From assembly GCF_001605895.1 (NCBI RefSeq), contig NZ_LUAW01000018.1, positions 132 to 64,131 on the forward strand: a stretch of 64,000 nt of DNA, written 5' to 3'. Origin of the DNA: Acinetobacter pragensis (GTDB lineage: Bacteria > Pseudomonadota > Gammaproteobacteria > Pseudomonadales > Moraxellaceae). The notes beneath the pieces were generated by a model. That model was not told the origin of the DNA and made no database searches. It was given only the letters and a program-made list of their open reading frames with translations. Within the stretch, counting starts at the first letter, position 1; each line of letters begins with the position of its first letter. This document shows, one piece after another, positions 39,628 through 47,811 of this stretch. The translations under genes and the position numbers were made by a program.

Positions 39628-40205
39628 AGAAAATGATTGCCTTATGGCTGGCTGTATTCAGTATTGCGCTCTTTCTTATGATGATTGGCCTGCATGAATG
39701 GCATTTGGCGCACAGTGACAGCATTTATGTAAAACTTAAGCCAGTCGATCCGCGCTCTATTTTACAGGGAGATTATATGGCGCTGAATTATGAGCTGTAT
39801 TTTACTGGACTGCCGCCTGTGCTTGAAATCAATGCAGACCATTTACCATCTGATGCTGTAAAAGAGTATTTTTATAATAAATCCAGCGTCTTAAGCTATG
39901 TACAGCTTGATGCACAGCGCAAAGTCATTCAGACCCGCTTTGATCCGCAGCTGTTGAATGACTATCCCTATTCATCTGCAAAATTAGTGCTGCAGAATCC
40001 TCGAAATACCTTTGCGGGGCTGTATCCAGCCGCCAGCAGCTTTCTTTTTGCAGAAGGTTTGGAGCCATGCTATCGAAATGCGCAATTTGCTGAATTGAAA
40101 GTGCGTGAAAACGGCCAGCCGCTGCTGGTAAATTTGGTGAGCGAAAACTTGAAAGCACTGAATTGTGAACAGCAAAAGGATTGGTGGAAGGGCAGTCAAA
40201 ACTAA
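39624..40205 (+). CDS. GDYXXLXY domain protein
   Basis: 193 aa. One N-terminal membrane anchor (about residues 3-22) and an extracytoplasmic domain. The family motif GDYMALNYEL is near residue 48, inside VDPRSILQGDYMALNYEL. The name derives from this motif; no biochemical role is known. It overlaps the upstream DUF2157 gene by 4 bases and ends at a strong terminator, so the two form a closed two-gene operon. Confidence 0.88.
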   Translation: MKKMIALWLAVFSIALFLMMIGLHEWHLAHSDSIYVKLKPVDPRSILQGDYMALNYELYFTGLPPVLEINADHLPSDAVKEYFYNKSSVLSYVQLDAQRKVIQTRFDPQLLNDYPYSSAKLVLQNPRNTFAGLYPAASSFLFAEGLEPCYRNAQFAELKVRENGQPLLVNLVSENLKALNCEQQKDWWKGSQN

Positions 40206-40218
40206 AATTTTGAGTTTA

Positions 40219-40247
40219 AAAAAGCCCGCATGAATGCGGGCTTTTTT
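40219..40247 (+). terminator. Terminator after the DUF2157-GDYXXLXY operon
   Basis: AAAAGCCCGCA-TGAA-TGCGGGCTTTTTT hairpin, usable from both sides; it also ends convergent panD. Confidence 0.9.
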
Positions 40248-40261
40248 AAGGAATCTAGGTA

Positions 40262-40642
40262 TTACGCAACTTGAACTGGAATGCAGTTAGCCGTGTGGTT
40301 CACGGTGTTGTTCGGGTTTGCGTAAACTAAGCGGGGCTTATGCGCATTGGCTTCGGCTTCTGTGAAATCGCCGAATGTGGCAATAATCATCAAATCGCCT
40401 ACGTCTGCCTGAAGTGCAGCGCCACCATTGACTGAGATAATTCCTGAGCCTTCTTCACCGCGAATTGCGTAAGTTGTGAAGCGCTTACCATTAGTCACGT
40501 TCCACATATGAATTTCTTCATATTCGCGGATACCGGCTAAATCCAATAAAATTCCGTCAATTGCACAAGAACCTTCGTAATGAAGCTCTGCTTGTGTAAC
40601 TACACAACGGTGAATTTTAGCTTTTAATAAACGAGATAGCAT
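40262..40642 (-). CDS. panD: Aspartate 1-decarboxylase (proenzyme)
   Basis: 126 aa. Makes beta-alanine from aspartate for pantothenate and CoA. The pyruvoyl cofactor arises by self-cleavage at Gly24-Ser25, which is intact in LHYEGSCAI. Tyr58 and other active-site residues lie in the normal [12 protein letters not shown] block, and [19 protein letters not shown] is a family signature. The ATG at 40642 gives the canonical [12 protein letters not shown]; the longer upstream frame has no family match. coaD, a later enzyme of the same pathway, is also in the window. Confidence 0.96.
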   Translation of the reverse strand: MLSRLLKAKIHRCVVTQAELHYEGSCAIDGILLDLAGIREYEEIHMWNVTNGKRFTTYAIRGEEGSGIISVNGGAALQADVGDLMIIATFGDFTEAEANAHKPRLVYANPNNTVNHTANCIPVQVA

Positions 40643-40785
40643 GGCTCGCGTCTCCTTAGTGGACCTAGGATCTTGATCTTGTCGCTGAATCAATCTGATC
40701 TTGCTGGGTAAGCAGTCAGGCAAGCGCATTTTGCCTTTAAAACGGCAGCATGGCAAGCAGGATTGTTCAACAATTTATAGACTTA

Positions 40786-41367
40786 TCAGTTTGGTTTGTA
40801 AGCATTGATTTGATTCATGGCTGGCTGAATTTCACCGTTAACCAGCATTTTAATGCGGCCTAAAGCATGGTGAATTGCATTATCCATTAAATCTTGTTCG
40901 CTGCTCGGCGCTTTGCTTAAAACATGTCCAGAGACACGTTCTTTAGAGCCTGGGTGGCCAATTCCAATGCGTAAGCGGTGGAAGTCCGGACCGATATGAG
41001 GAACAATGTCACGCAAACCATTATGACCGCCATGACCGCCGCCTGTTTTTAAGCGGATAATTCCAGGGTTCATGTCCAGTTCATCGTGTGCGATGAGCAT
41101 TGCTTCAGGAGCAATATTATAGAATTTGGCGAAGGGGACAACGCTTTTACCGGAAAGGTTCATAAAGGTTGTTGGCAATAGCAGACGAACGTCTTGACCT
41201 TCAATATTGCCGCGACCGCTGATTCCATAGAATTTAGGGTCTGCTTTCAGATTAATGCCATATTGATCTGAAAGGCGCTGTACGAACCAGAAGCCTGCAT
41301 TATGGCGGGTTTGGGCATACTCAGAACCTGGGTTGCCCAAACCGACAATCAGTGAAATATTTGACAC
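40786..41367 (-). CDS. pth: Peptidyl-tRNA hydrolase
   Basis: 193 aa. Releases tRNA from peptidyl-tRNAs that drop off the ribosome. Key residues are visible: the catalytic His in QTRHNAGFWF (His23), Asn in FMNLSG (Asn69 region), Asp in HDELDMNPG, and GGGHGGHNGLRDI. The start is GTG, with ATG absent near the conserved N-terminus SLIVGLGNPG. rplY lies 18 bases upstream on the same strand, the usual rplY-pth pair. Confidence 0.96.
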   Translation of the reverse strand: MSNISLIVGLGNPGSEYAQTRHNAGFWFVQRLSDQYGINLKADPKFYGISGRGNIEGQDVRLLLPTTFMNLSGKSVVPFAKFYNIAPEAMLIAHDELDMNPGIIRLKTGGGHGGHNGLRDIVPHIGPDFHRLRIGIGHPGSKERVSGHVLSKAPSSEQDLMDNAIHHALGRIKMLVNGEIQPAMNQINAYKPN

Positions 41368-41385
41368 TAATTACACCAATAACAC

Positions 41386-41682
41386 TTATGCGCGAACGAA
41401 GTCAGCGTGCATAGGCGTGTTTTTAGCAGGGTGACGCTGTAACGCTTTGATTTTAACGCTTTCAGTTTTGTCGCCTACTTTGATTTCTACAACTTCTTCA
41501 AAGAAAGCGTTGTTTTCTAAAGCTTTAACAAGCTCGCGAAGTTCTAAAGTTACCGCTACAGGCTCAGCAGCACCGCCATAGATGATTGCTGGTACTTTGT
41601 TTTGCAAACGAAGGCGGCGGCTCGAACCTTTCCCTTGAATTGCTTCTTCACGTGCTGCTGCGTTTAATACGAAGTTTGCCAT
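41386..41682 (-). CDS. rplY: 50S ribosomal protein L25
   Basis: 98 aa, the short form without the C-terminal Ctc extension. It binds 5S rRNA. Family features: REEAIQGKGSSRRLRLQNKVPAIIYGG, and HPAKNTPMHADFVR at the C-terminus. The ATG at 41682 gives MANFVLNAAARE; an in-frame ATG three codons upstream is less likely. It sits between prs and pth as in Pseudomonas. A prs terminator lies upstream, so rplY-pth may have a separate promoter. Confidence 0.95.
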   Translation of the reverse strand: MANFVLNAAAREEAIQGKGSSRRLRLQNKVPAIIYGGAAEPVAVTLELRELVKALENNAFFEEVVEIKVGDKTESVKIKALQRHPAKNTPMHADFVRA

Positions 41683-41737
41683 GATAGACATCCTATTTTA
41701 AGTTAATTGAGCTGAGCTTTCGACCAGTTCAGCGATA

Positions 41738-41763
41738 GAAAACCCTGCAAAATGCAGGGTTTT
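41738..41763 (-). terminator. Terminator after prs
   Basis: AAAACCCTGCA/TGCAGGGTTTT hairpin with a 3-base loop, 18 bases past the prs stop on the minus strand, with a short T-run. Confidence 0.78.
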
Positions 41764-41780
41764 GAAAATTCAGCGCTATA

Positions 41781-42734
41781 TTATAGATAAGAATCAAACA
41801 TTGCGCTAATAGATTCTTCGTTGTTAATACGACGAATTGTTTCAGCAACCATGCTTGCTACTGAAACTTGGCGAATCTTGCCAAGAGCTTTAGCTTCATC
41901 TGAAAGAGGGATTGTGTCAGTAACGACCAATTCATCAATAACAGAGTTTTTCAAATTTTCAATAGCTTTGCCAGACAGTACCGGATGAGTTGCATAAGCA
42001 ACGACACGGCGCGCACCGAATGTTTTCAGCGCGTCAGCAGCTTTACATAGCGTACCTGCTGTATCAACCATGTCATCGACAATAACGCAGTCACGGCCTT
42101 TTACGTCACCAATCAAATGCATCACTTGTGATTCATTTGCTTTTTGACGGCGTTTATCGATGATTGCGAGATCAATATCCCCCATCTGCTTCGCAACAGC
42201 GCGGGCACGGACTACACCGCCAACGTCAGGAGAAACAACCATTAAGTTGTCATGTGACTGTTGACGCAAGTCTGCAAGCAAGGCTGGTGTACCGTAGATG
42301 TTATCTACAGGAATGTCGAAGAAGCCTTGGATTTGGTCTGCGTGAAGATCGATCATTACCACACGGTCAATACCTACAGTTGTCAGCATATCGGCAACAA
42401 CTTTAGCGGTAATAGGCACACGGCTTGAACGGGGACGACGGTCTTGACGGGCATAACCGAAGTAAGGAATGACAGCTGTAATACGGCCAGCACTTGCACG
42501 GCGTAAAGCATCGGCCATAACTAAGATTTCCATAAGGTTATCATTAGTTGGGGCACAAGTTGGCTGTACAACAAATACGTCTTTACCACGCACGTTCTCA
42601 GTGATTTCTACAGCAATTTCACCATCAGAAAAGGTTGAAACTGAAGCAGCACCTAAAGGAATGTGTAAGTGGCTAACGACTTTTTGAGCGAATTGTGGAT
42701 GCGCGGTTCCACTAAAAACGACAAGATTGGGCAT
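41781..42734 (-). CDS. prs: Ribose-phosphate pyrophosphokinase
   Basis: 317 aa. Makes PRPP from ribose 5-phosphate and ATP for nucleotides, His, Trp and NAD. Features: the flexible-loop region [20 protein letters not shown], the divalent-cation signature [35 protein letters not shown], and the PRPP-binding loop [17 protein letters not shown]. The ATG at 42734 gives MPNLVVFSG; the reading frame continues 21 codons upstream into the tRNA-Gln region without family match. It is transcribed in the same direction as the four tRNA-Gln genes just upstream and may be read through from them. Confidence 0.97.
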   Translation of the reverse strand: MPNLVVFSGTAHPQFAQKVVSHLHIPLGAASVSTFSDGEIAVEITENVRGKDVFVVQPTCAPTNDNLMEILVMADALRRASAGRITAVIPYFGYARQDRRPRSSRVPITAKVVADMLTTVGIDRVVMIDLHADQIQGFFDIPVDNIYGTPALLADLRQQSHDNLMVVSPDVGGVVRARAVAKQMGDIDLAIIDKRRQKANESQVMHLIGDVKGRDCVIVDDMVDTAGTLCKAADALKTFGARRVVAYATHPVLSGKAIENLKNSVIDELVVTDTIPLSDEAKALGKIRQVSVASMVAETIRRINNEESISAMFDSYL

Positions 42735-42770
42735 GAAGCACCCTTGGCGGTTGATTTGTATGGGAATAGA

Positions 42771-42845
42771 TGGCAGGGGCGGCTGGATTCGAACCAACGG
42801 ATGCCGAGATCAAAACCCGGTGCCTTACCACTTGGCGACGCCCCT
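42771..42845 (-). tRNA. tRNA-Gln (UUG), copy closest to prs
   Basis: 75 bases including encoded CCA. The acceptor stem AGGGGCG pairs with CGCCCCT; the anticodon loop TTTTGAT carries TTG; the T-arm GGTTCGAATCC is canonical. It is identical to the copies at 42937 and 43133 and lies 36 bases before prs on the same strand. Confidence 0.97.
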
Positions 42846-42936
42846 AATGCGGCAGAATTTTAATATTTTCGAGCTTTTTTGTCAAGGTAATTTAACAGGC
42901 CAGCCACAAAAGAATATTCTGTCTTTTTTGAGAAAA

Positions 42937-43011
42937 TGGCAGGGGCGGCTGGATTCGAACCAACGGATGCCGAGATCAAAACCCGGTGCCTTACCACTTG
43001 GCGACGCCCCT
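42937..43011 (-). tRNA. tRNA-Gln (UUG), third from the cluster start
   Basis: 75 bases, sequence identical to the 42771 copy, anticodon TTG, encoded CCA. Separated from it by 91 bases, the longest spacer of the cluster. Confidence 0.97.
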
Positions 43012-43029
43012 AATTTGATGACTGTAAAA

Positions 43030-43104
43030 TGGCAGGGGTAGCTGGATTCGAACCAACGGATGCCGAGATCAAAACCCGGTGCCTTACCACTTGGCGATAC
43101 CCCT
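43030..43104 (-). tRNA. tRNA-Gln (UUG), variant acceptor stem
   Basis: 75 bases, anticodon TTG, encoded CCA. It differs from the other three copies at four bases, all in the acceptor stem: AGGGGTA pairs with TACCCCT in place of AGGGGCG/CGCCCCT. Two base pairs are swapped with full compensation, so folding is preserved and the gene is probably functional. Spacer to the next copy is 18 bases. Confidence 0.96.
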
Positions 43105-43132
43105 AATACAGATCATCTACAGGTGAATTTAA

Positions 43133-43207
43133 TGGCAGGGGCGGCTGGATTCGAACCAACGGATGCCGAGATCAAAACCCGGTGCCTTACCACTTGGCGA
43201 CGCCCCT
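43133..43207 (-). tRNA. tRNA-Gln (UUG), first of the cluster
   Basis: 75 bases, identical to the 42771 copy. It begins 1 base after the ispE stop codon (on the minus strand), so the array is likely transcribed with ispE as in Pseudomonas. Confidence 0.97.
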
Positions 43208-43208
43208 A

Positions 43209-44036
43209 TCAAACTTTAAAATGAAGCAATGGCGACTCTGTCAAACTGTTGACCATATAAGCTTTACATGGCGCGTTTTTCAGAATGTCATTTACATTCA
43301 TTTGTTCAGTTATTTCAGCAAAAACACAAGCACCTGTACCTGTAAGCTTCGCGGTACCGAACTGATCTAAGTACTGCATCGCTTCGTCTACTTCAGGATA
43401 TAAACTTCTTGCCACAGGCTCAAAATTATTTCCAAAACTAAACGGCGTTAGCTGATAGGCGCAAAATTTAGTAGGCTTCGTGTCTCTTGTCAATGTTTTT
43501 TGCGAAAAAAGCAATTGAGTGCTGATAAAACAATCAGGTTTTAGCACAATGTATTGTTTTTGATCTAAGTCTATGAATGTTAAGTGTTCACCAATGCCTT
43601 CCGCCCAGGCATTGCGTCCATGAACAAAAATAGGCACATCTGCACCCAGTTTAAGCCCAAGTTTTGCTAACTGATCAGTATTCAATCCACATTGCCATAA
43701 CTGATTCAGCACAATCAGCACAGTCGCGGCATTTGAAGATCCGCCGCCCAGACCCGCGCCCATGGGAATGTTTTTTTCAATGCGGATATTCAAGCCGGAA
43801 GGCTGCTTTGCATATGGCTGCAGCAGCTGCGCGGCGCGATAGATGAGATTTTGTTCAAGATCGACGGCGTCTAGTCCATCTATGGAAATTTGATTTGATT
43901 CTGTTTGCGTAAATTCCAGCCAATCGAATAGATCAATCAGCTGAAAGATGCTTTGCAGTTCATGGTAGCCGTCTGCGCGGCGCCCGGTAATATGCAAAAA
44001 CAGGTTGAGTTTGGCAGGAGAGGGAACTCGAATCAT
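43209..44036 (-). CDS. ispE: 4-diphosphocytidyl-2-C-methyl-D-erythritol kinase
   Basis: 275-aa GHMP kinase of the MEP isoprenoid pathway. SPAKLNLFLHITGRRADGYHELQS is the N-terminal family signature with the catalytic Lys, the ATP loop PMGAGLGGGSSNAAT is intact, and LGADVPIFVHGRNAWAEGIGE contains the catalytic Asp. The C-terminal TGTGACVFAE motif is also present. The ATG at 44036 is 23 bases after lolB. The tRNA-Gln array begins right after its stop, so lolB-ispE-tRNA is likely one transcript. Confidence 0.96.
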   Translation of the reverse strand: MIRVPSPAKLNLFLHITGRRADGYHELQSIFQLIDLFDWLEFTQTESNQISIDGLDAVDLEQNLIYRAAQLLQPYAKQPSGLNIRIEKNIPMGAGLGGGSSNAATVLIVLNQLWQCGLNTDQLAKLGLKLGADVPIFVHGRNAWAEGIGEHLTFIDLDQKQYIVLKPDCFISTQLLFSQKTLTRDTKPTKFCAYQLTPFSFGNNFEPVARSLYPEVDEAMQYLDQFGTAKLTGTGACVFAEITEQMNVNDILKNAPCKAYMVNSLTESPLLHFKV

Positions 44037-44059
44037 AGCAATATCAGCTTAAAATGAAC

Positions 44060-44641
44060 TTAGCGGTTTTGAATGACCATTGTAATACGGTTTTCTTTTC
44101 CAGTTTCAAGCGCTTGCTTCAAAACCAGCTTATTTGGCAGTTCTGTGTTGTCGCTGTAGTTTAAATCGACTGTCCAGCCATCTTCAATAATTTGGCCAAT
44201 GCGTCCGCTGCTGTCTTTGTTCAGCTGCGCTTGCCGAGTGGCCGGTTTGGCCTGTACCCATTTCACTAAATGGGTGATGGGCGCATTCCAGCCGGTTGCG
44301 CGCTCCAGCAGTTCTTCTGGTGTGGCTGCGCTGATGAGGCCTGTTTTGGCGCTGTTTAACGTAACTTCGCCCGGTTTGCCATTAATTTGAGTTTTACCCA
44401 CACCTAGAATGCCGCTCAGCTCTATATCGAATTCATCTTGTTCCTGCACCCAAGTAAAAAAAGCGCTGCCAGACTGCTGCGGTGTTTTGACACCAATTTT
44501 ACCTTGCAAATTAAATTGATCCGGCGCTTCAACAGCTGGCGCAGGATGCTGCTCCTGAGGCTGAATATATTGCTGGCATCCAGCCAAAGCCAAGGTGCTG
44601 ATGGTCATGACAGACAAGCAGAATTTTGAAAAGGTATGCAT
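44060..44641 (-). CDS. lolB: Outer-membrane lipoprotein receptor LolB
   Basis: 193 aa. A lipoprotein signal ends at LALAGCQQ, so the protein is itself anchored in the outer membrane, where it accepts lipoproteins from LolA. The mature part has the LolB pattern FNLQGKIGVKTPQQSGSAFFTWVQEQDEFDIELSG, GVGKTQINGKPGEVTL, and the TPEELLERATGWNAPITHLVKWV region. It lies between the TPR gene and ispE, the same order as in Pseudomonas. Confidence 0.95.
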   Translation of the reverse strand: MHTFSKFCLSVMTISTLALAGCQQYIQPQEQHPAPAVEAPDQFNLQGKIGVKTPQQSGSAFFTWVQEQDEFDIELSGILGVGKTQINGKPGEVTLNSAKTGLISAATPEELLERATGWNAPITHLVKWVQAKPATRQAQLNKDSSGRIGQIIEDGWTVDLNYSDNTELPNKLVLKQALETGKENRITMVIQNR

Positions 44642-44650
44642 AGACTGGGT

Positions 44651-46408
44651 TTAACTCTTTTTCATTTGCTGGGGTAACAATAGCGTATTTAATTGATCTA
44701 ATTGAGGATCATTCGGGTGTTTTTGTTTGAGTTGTTGTAACACTTGGCTAAATTCTGCAATGTGGCCTTGCATGTATACGGAACGCGCATAACGGACACC
44801 AATTTTTATGCTGCCGCTGAGTTCATACGCTTTTTTCAGTACGGCTGCGGAGGTTGCAAAATCGTTTTGCAAAAAGCAGATATATCCTAGAGTATCTAAA
44901 ATGGAGGCTTGCTCTGGCGCAAATTCCAAAGCATGTTCGACAAATTTTCGCGCATCATCCAGCCGCCTGTTCTGCAATGCGAGTGTATAGGCATAGGCAT
45001 TCAGATAAGTCGGGCTGTTCGGTTCAATTGTTAAAAGCCTTGTCAGGAGATTGTCGAGCTTGTCTCTTTCTTGATAGGGATCAAGAATCAGGACTTCCGC
45101 ATAAATCAGCTCAGGGTCATCGGGCAGATTTTTTATCGCTTCATCTAACAGGCGCATCGCTGCTTTTTTATTGTTCATGCGCTTTAAAATATCGGCTTGC
45201 GTAAGATATAGAAAACTGGCGTGCTGCGGGTAATTGACCCGTTCCTGCGTTAAAAAACGCAAGGCATCATGCAGTTTATCCTGCTGGGTAAAAATATTAA
45301 TCATGCTGCGGCGTGAAACCGTGTACAGGCTGCCATCCACCAAGCGGTAATAGGCTTTTGCTGTTTCAAAGTGCTGCTTGCGTTCGGCATTGACAGCTAA
45401 ATAGTAATAGGCTTCATTTTGATACTGTGCGGAATAGCGTAGCTCAACCAAGTATTTTTCAGCTTTTTCATATTGTTCCAAGTCAATGCTGGTTAAACCG
45501 CCAAGGAACAGGGCTTCATCGGCTTTGGGCCATTTCTTGATGATTTCATCAAGTTTTTGCAGCGCCAGTTCGGATTGATTGATCTTAACCAAATATTTAG
45601 CTTCCGCTAAACGGACATCTACGTTATTGCGGTGCTTGCGGCTGGATTTTGCATACCATTGCAATGTGGCGTCTTCATCGCCAAGCGCAGTTAATAAATT
45701 GGCTTTCATTAAAATATAGCCCGTTGTTTTCGGGCGTTTTTTTAATGCTGTATTAACTGTATTCAGAGCTTCGTTCAATTGCCCGTTTTGCGCTTCTAAA
45801 GCCGCAATCAGTACCAGAATGGAGGGGTTTTTATTTTCTTTGCTGGCGCGCAAGGCGTTAATAAGAAAGTCCCGGTCATCGGCAGATTCGGGGGAGATGC
45901 CGGCTAAAATCTGTTCTAAATCGGCATTCGGGTCGATATTCAGGATTTTATCTAATGTTTCTGCCGCCAGATCATATTCATGTGCTTTGAGCGCAATATG
46001 TGAAAGGTAAAATAGGGCGGGAACGTCTTCAGGCTCCTGCACGACCCAATGGGTCGCAATATCTAAAGCGGCCTGCAAGTCATTTTGTTCCAGCGCAACG
46101 TTCAGGGCGCGCTGCTTGACTGCGGTGGAATTGCTTTTAATCGCCAGAACGGTATAGTTGTGAAGAGCGGTCGGAATGTCATCATAAGCAAGCGCAAACT
46201 CTGCAATCATGCTCTGTTTTATGGCATCATAATTTGAATTGGCGTGGTAAACTTCTCCCGCTGCTCGAACTGGAACACTGGAAGCCATGCTACCGACCAG
46301 CAAGAATGTGGTAGAATACTGCTTAATTGTCGCGCCGCTCAGTCGGCTATTTGTTTGACGCAATTTTTCTTGATCCAAGTAATGCTTTTTATGACACCGA
46401 TATTGCAC
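44651..46408 (-). CDS. Tetratricopeptide-repeat protein, probably periplasmic or outer-membrane
   Basis: Up to 585 aa with a Sec-type signal (TTFLLVGSMASSVPVRAAG) and many TPR units through the whole mature chain (e.g. ALFYLSHIALKAHEYDLAAETL, EAYYYLAVNAERKQHFETAKAYY, and near the C-terminus SILDTLGYICFLQNDFATSAAVL). Homologues occupy this place beside lolB in Pseudomonas (PA4667 type) and may help envelope assembly; the function is not proven. The N-terminus is uncertain: the GTG at 46408 would sit where promoter elements are expected, and a TTG at 46363 (LRQTNSRL) is an alternative. Divergent from hemA with only 33 bases between. Confidence 0.86.
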   Translation of the reverse strand: MQYRCHKKHYLDQEKLRQTNSRLSGATIKQYSTTFLLVGSMASSVPVRAAGEVYHANSNYDAIKQSMIAEFALAYDDIPTALHNYTVLAIKSNSTAVKQRALNVALEQNDLQAALDIATHWVVQEPEDVPALFYLSHIALKAHEYDLAAETLDKILNIDPNADLEQILAGISPESADDRDFLINALRASKENKNPSILVLIAALEAQNGQLNEALNTVNTALKKRPKTTGYILMKANLLTALGDEDATLQWYAKSSRKHRNNVDVRLAEAKYLVKINQSELALQKLDEIIKKWPKADEALFLGGLTSIDLEQYEKAEKYLVELRYSAQYQNEAYYYLAVNAERKQHFETAKAYYRLVDGSLYTVSRRSMINIFTQQDKLHDALRFLTQERVNYPQHASFLYLTQADILKRMNNKKAAMRLLDEAIKNLPDDPELIYAEVLILDPYQERDKLDNLLTRLLTIEPNSPTYLNAYAYTLALQNRRLDDARKFVEHALEFAPEQASILDTLGYICFLQNDFATSAAVLKKAYELSGSIKIGVRYARSVYMQGHIAEFSQVLQQLKQKHPNDPQLDQLNTLLLPQQMKKS

Positions 46409-46441
46409 AATAGCATAAATTTAGCGGAATGATGATCTGAT

Positions 46442-47725
46442 ATGTCTTTCTTTGCATTGGGTGTCAACCATCAAACCGCCTCTGTAGAGCTGCGTGAAAA
46501 AATTGCATTTAACCCTGAAAAGTTAAGTGCTTTACTTGCGCAGCAAAGCCAGAACGGCTGCCTGAATGATATGGTGGTCGTGTCTACATGCAACCGTACA
46601 GAAGTTTACGCCATGTCTGAAAATGCAGATATGGTGCTGAACTGGCTCGCCCAAGCAAATCAGATTGATGTCAAGCAGCTGTCAAATCATGTTTACCGCT
46701 ATGAAAATGCACAAGCGGTGACTCATCTTATGCGGGTTGCCAGCGGACTGGATTCTTTAATGCTGGGTGAGCCGCAAATTTTAGGACAAGTGAAAACAGC
46801 GCTGTCCTTGGCCAAAGATGCAGAGACAGTATCGGCCAGTTTAAACAAAATATTCGAATATGCTTTTTATGCGGCCAAGCGCGTGCGTTCGGAAACAGCC
46901 GTAGGCAGTCATGCAGTGTCTATGGGCTATGCTGTTGCCCAGCTGGCGCTGCAGGTGTTCAGCAAGCCCGAACAGTTAACAGTCATGGTGGTGGCTGCTG
47001 GAGAAATGAACAGCTTAGTGGCGAAGCATTTGGCTGAAATGGGTGTCGGCAGGATCATTATCTGTAACCGCACCCGCAGCCGTGCAGAAGCGCTGGCGCA
47101 GGAAATTGCGCACCGTGTCGAAGTTGAAATTATCGATTTTGATCAGCTGGCGGATAATCTGCACCGCGCCGATGTGATTTCCAGCTGCACGGGCAGTTTG
47201 CATCAAGTCATTTATTTTAAAGATGTTAAAGCCGCTTTAAAAAAACGCCGCTATAAGCAGATGCTTTTGGTCGATTTGGCTGTGCCGCGTGATATTGAAG
47301 GCAAAGTTGAAAGCTTGGATGGTGTTTATCTTTACGGCGTAGATGACTTGCAAAGCGTGATTGATGAAAATCTTGCGCAGCGACGCCAAGCGGCTGTTGA
47401 AGCGGAGGTCATGGTCAATCAGCTGGCGACTGAGCTGGTGACTAAGCAAAAAGTCAACTTGGCCGGGGCCACCATTCAGGCTTACCGAGAGCAAGGTGAG
47501 GTCTTAAGGCAGGAAGAGCTGGCTCAGGCTTTAGAGCGTCTGCAAAAAGGCGAATCTGCTGCCCAAGTACTGCAGGAGTTTTCTTACCGTTTGACAAATA
47601 AGCTGCTGCATCCGACATCAATTGCGCTGCGTCATGCCGCGACTGCAGAAGATCCGGCTTATTTTGAAATGCTGGAACAGGATTTAACTGAAGCGGCTGA
47701 AAAACGCCGGAAGCCTAAGCGCTGA
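46442..47725 (+). CDS. hemA: Glutamyl-tRNA reductase
   Basis: 427 aa. First committed step of C5-pathway heme synthesis: glutamyl-tRNA to glutamate-1-semialdehyde with NADPH. The catalytic Cys50 lies in [12 protein letters not shown], and [17 protein letters not shown] opens the catalytic domain. The [23 protein letters not shown] block, the NADPH-binding [15 protein letters not shown] and the C-terminal dimerisation helix follow. One point to note: the usual GxGxM of the NADPH fold reads GAGEMN with A instead of a Gly before it, within family variation. A terminator that overlaps the end of convergent dnaG follows. Confidence 0.96.
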   Translation: MSFFALGVNHQTASVELREKIAFNPEKLSALLAQQSQNGCLNDMVVVSTCNRTEVYAMSENADMVLNWLAQANQIDVKQLSNHVYRYENAQAVTHLMRVASGLDSLMLGEPQILGQVKTALSLAKDAETVSASLNKIFEYAFYAAKRVRSETAVGSHAVSMGYAVAQLALQVFSKPEQLTVMVVAAGEMNSLVAKHLAEMGVGRIIICNRTRSRAEALAQEIAHRVEVEIIDFDQLADNLHRADVISSCTGSLHQVIYFKDVKAALKKRRYKQMLLVDLAVPRDIEGKVESLDGVYLYGVDDLQSVIDENLAQRRQAAVEAEVMVNQLATELVTKQKVNLAGATIQAYREQGEVLRQEELAQALERLQKGESAAQVLQEFSYRLTNKLLHPTSIALRHAATAEDPAYFEMLEQDLTEAAEKRRKPKR

Positions 47726-47770
47726 TGCGGCAATAGTTAGGCTGCAACTGCGCTCACAATTGTATTTTTA

Positions 47771-47811
47771 AGATCGTTTACTCATCTAAAAGAGTAAGCG
47801 ATCTTTTTTTG
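47771..47811 (+). terminator. hemA terminator embedded in the 3' end of dnaG
   Basis: 13-base arms (47771-47783 and 47792-47804, one G-T wobble) and a T-run to 47810. The hairpin encodes the last codons and the stop codon (47778-47780) of dnaG on the opposite strand. Confidence 0.85.

Noticed and set aside
42771..43207. Regularly repeated 75-base units as a possible CRISPR array.
   Set aside because: Units fold as tRNA-Gln with anticodon and CCA; spacers are few and of unequal length (91, 18 and 28 bases).
42669..43370. Repeated open frames ([14 protein letters not shown] and similar) over the tRNA-Gln genes.
   Set aside because: Translations of tRNA sequence; the repetition comes from the four tRNA copies.
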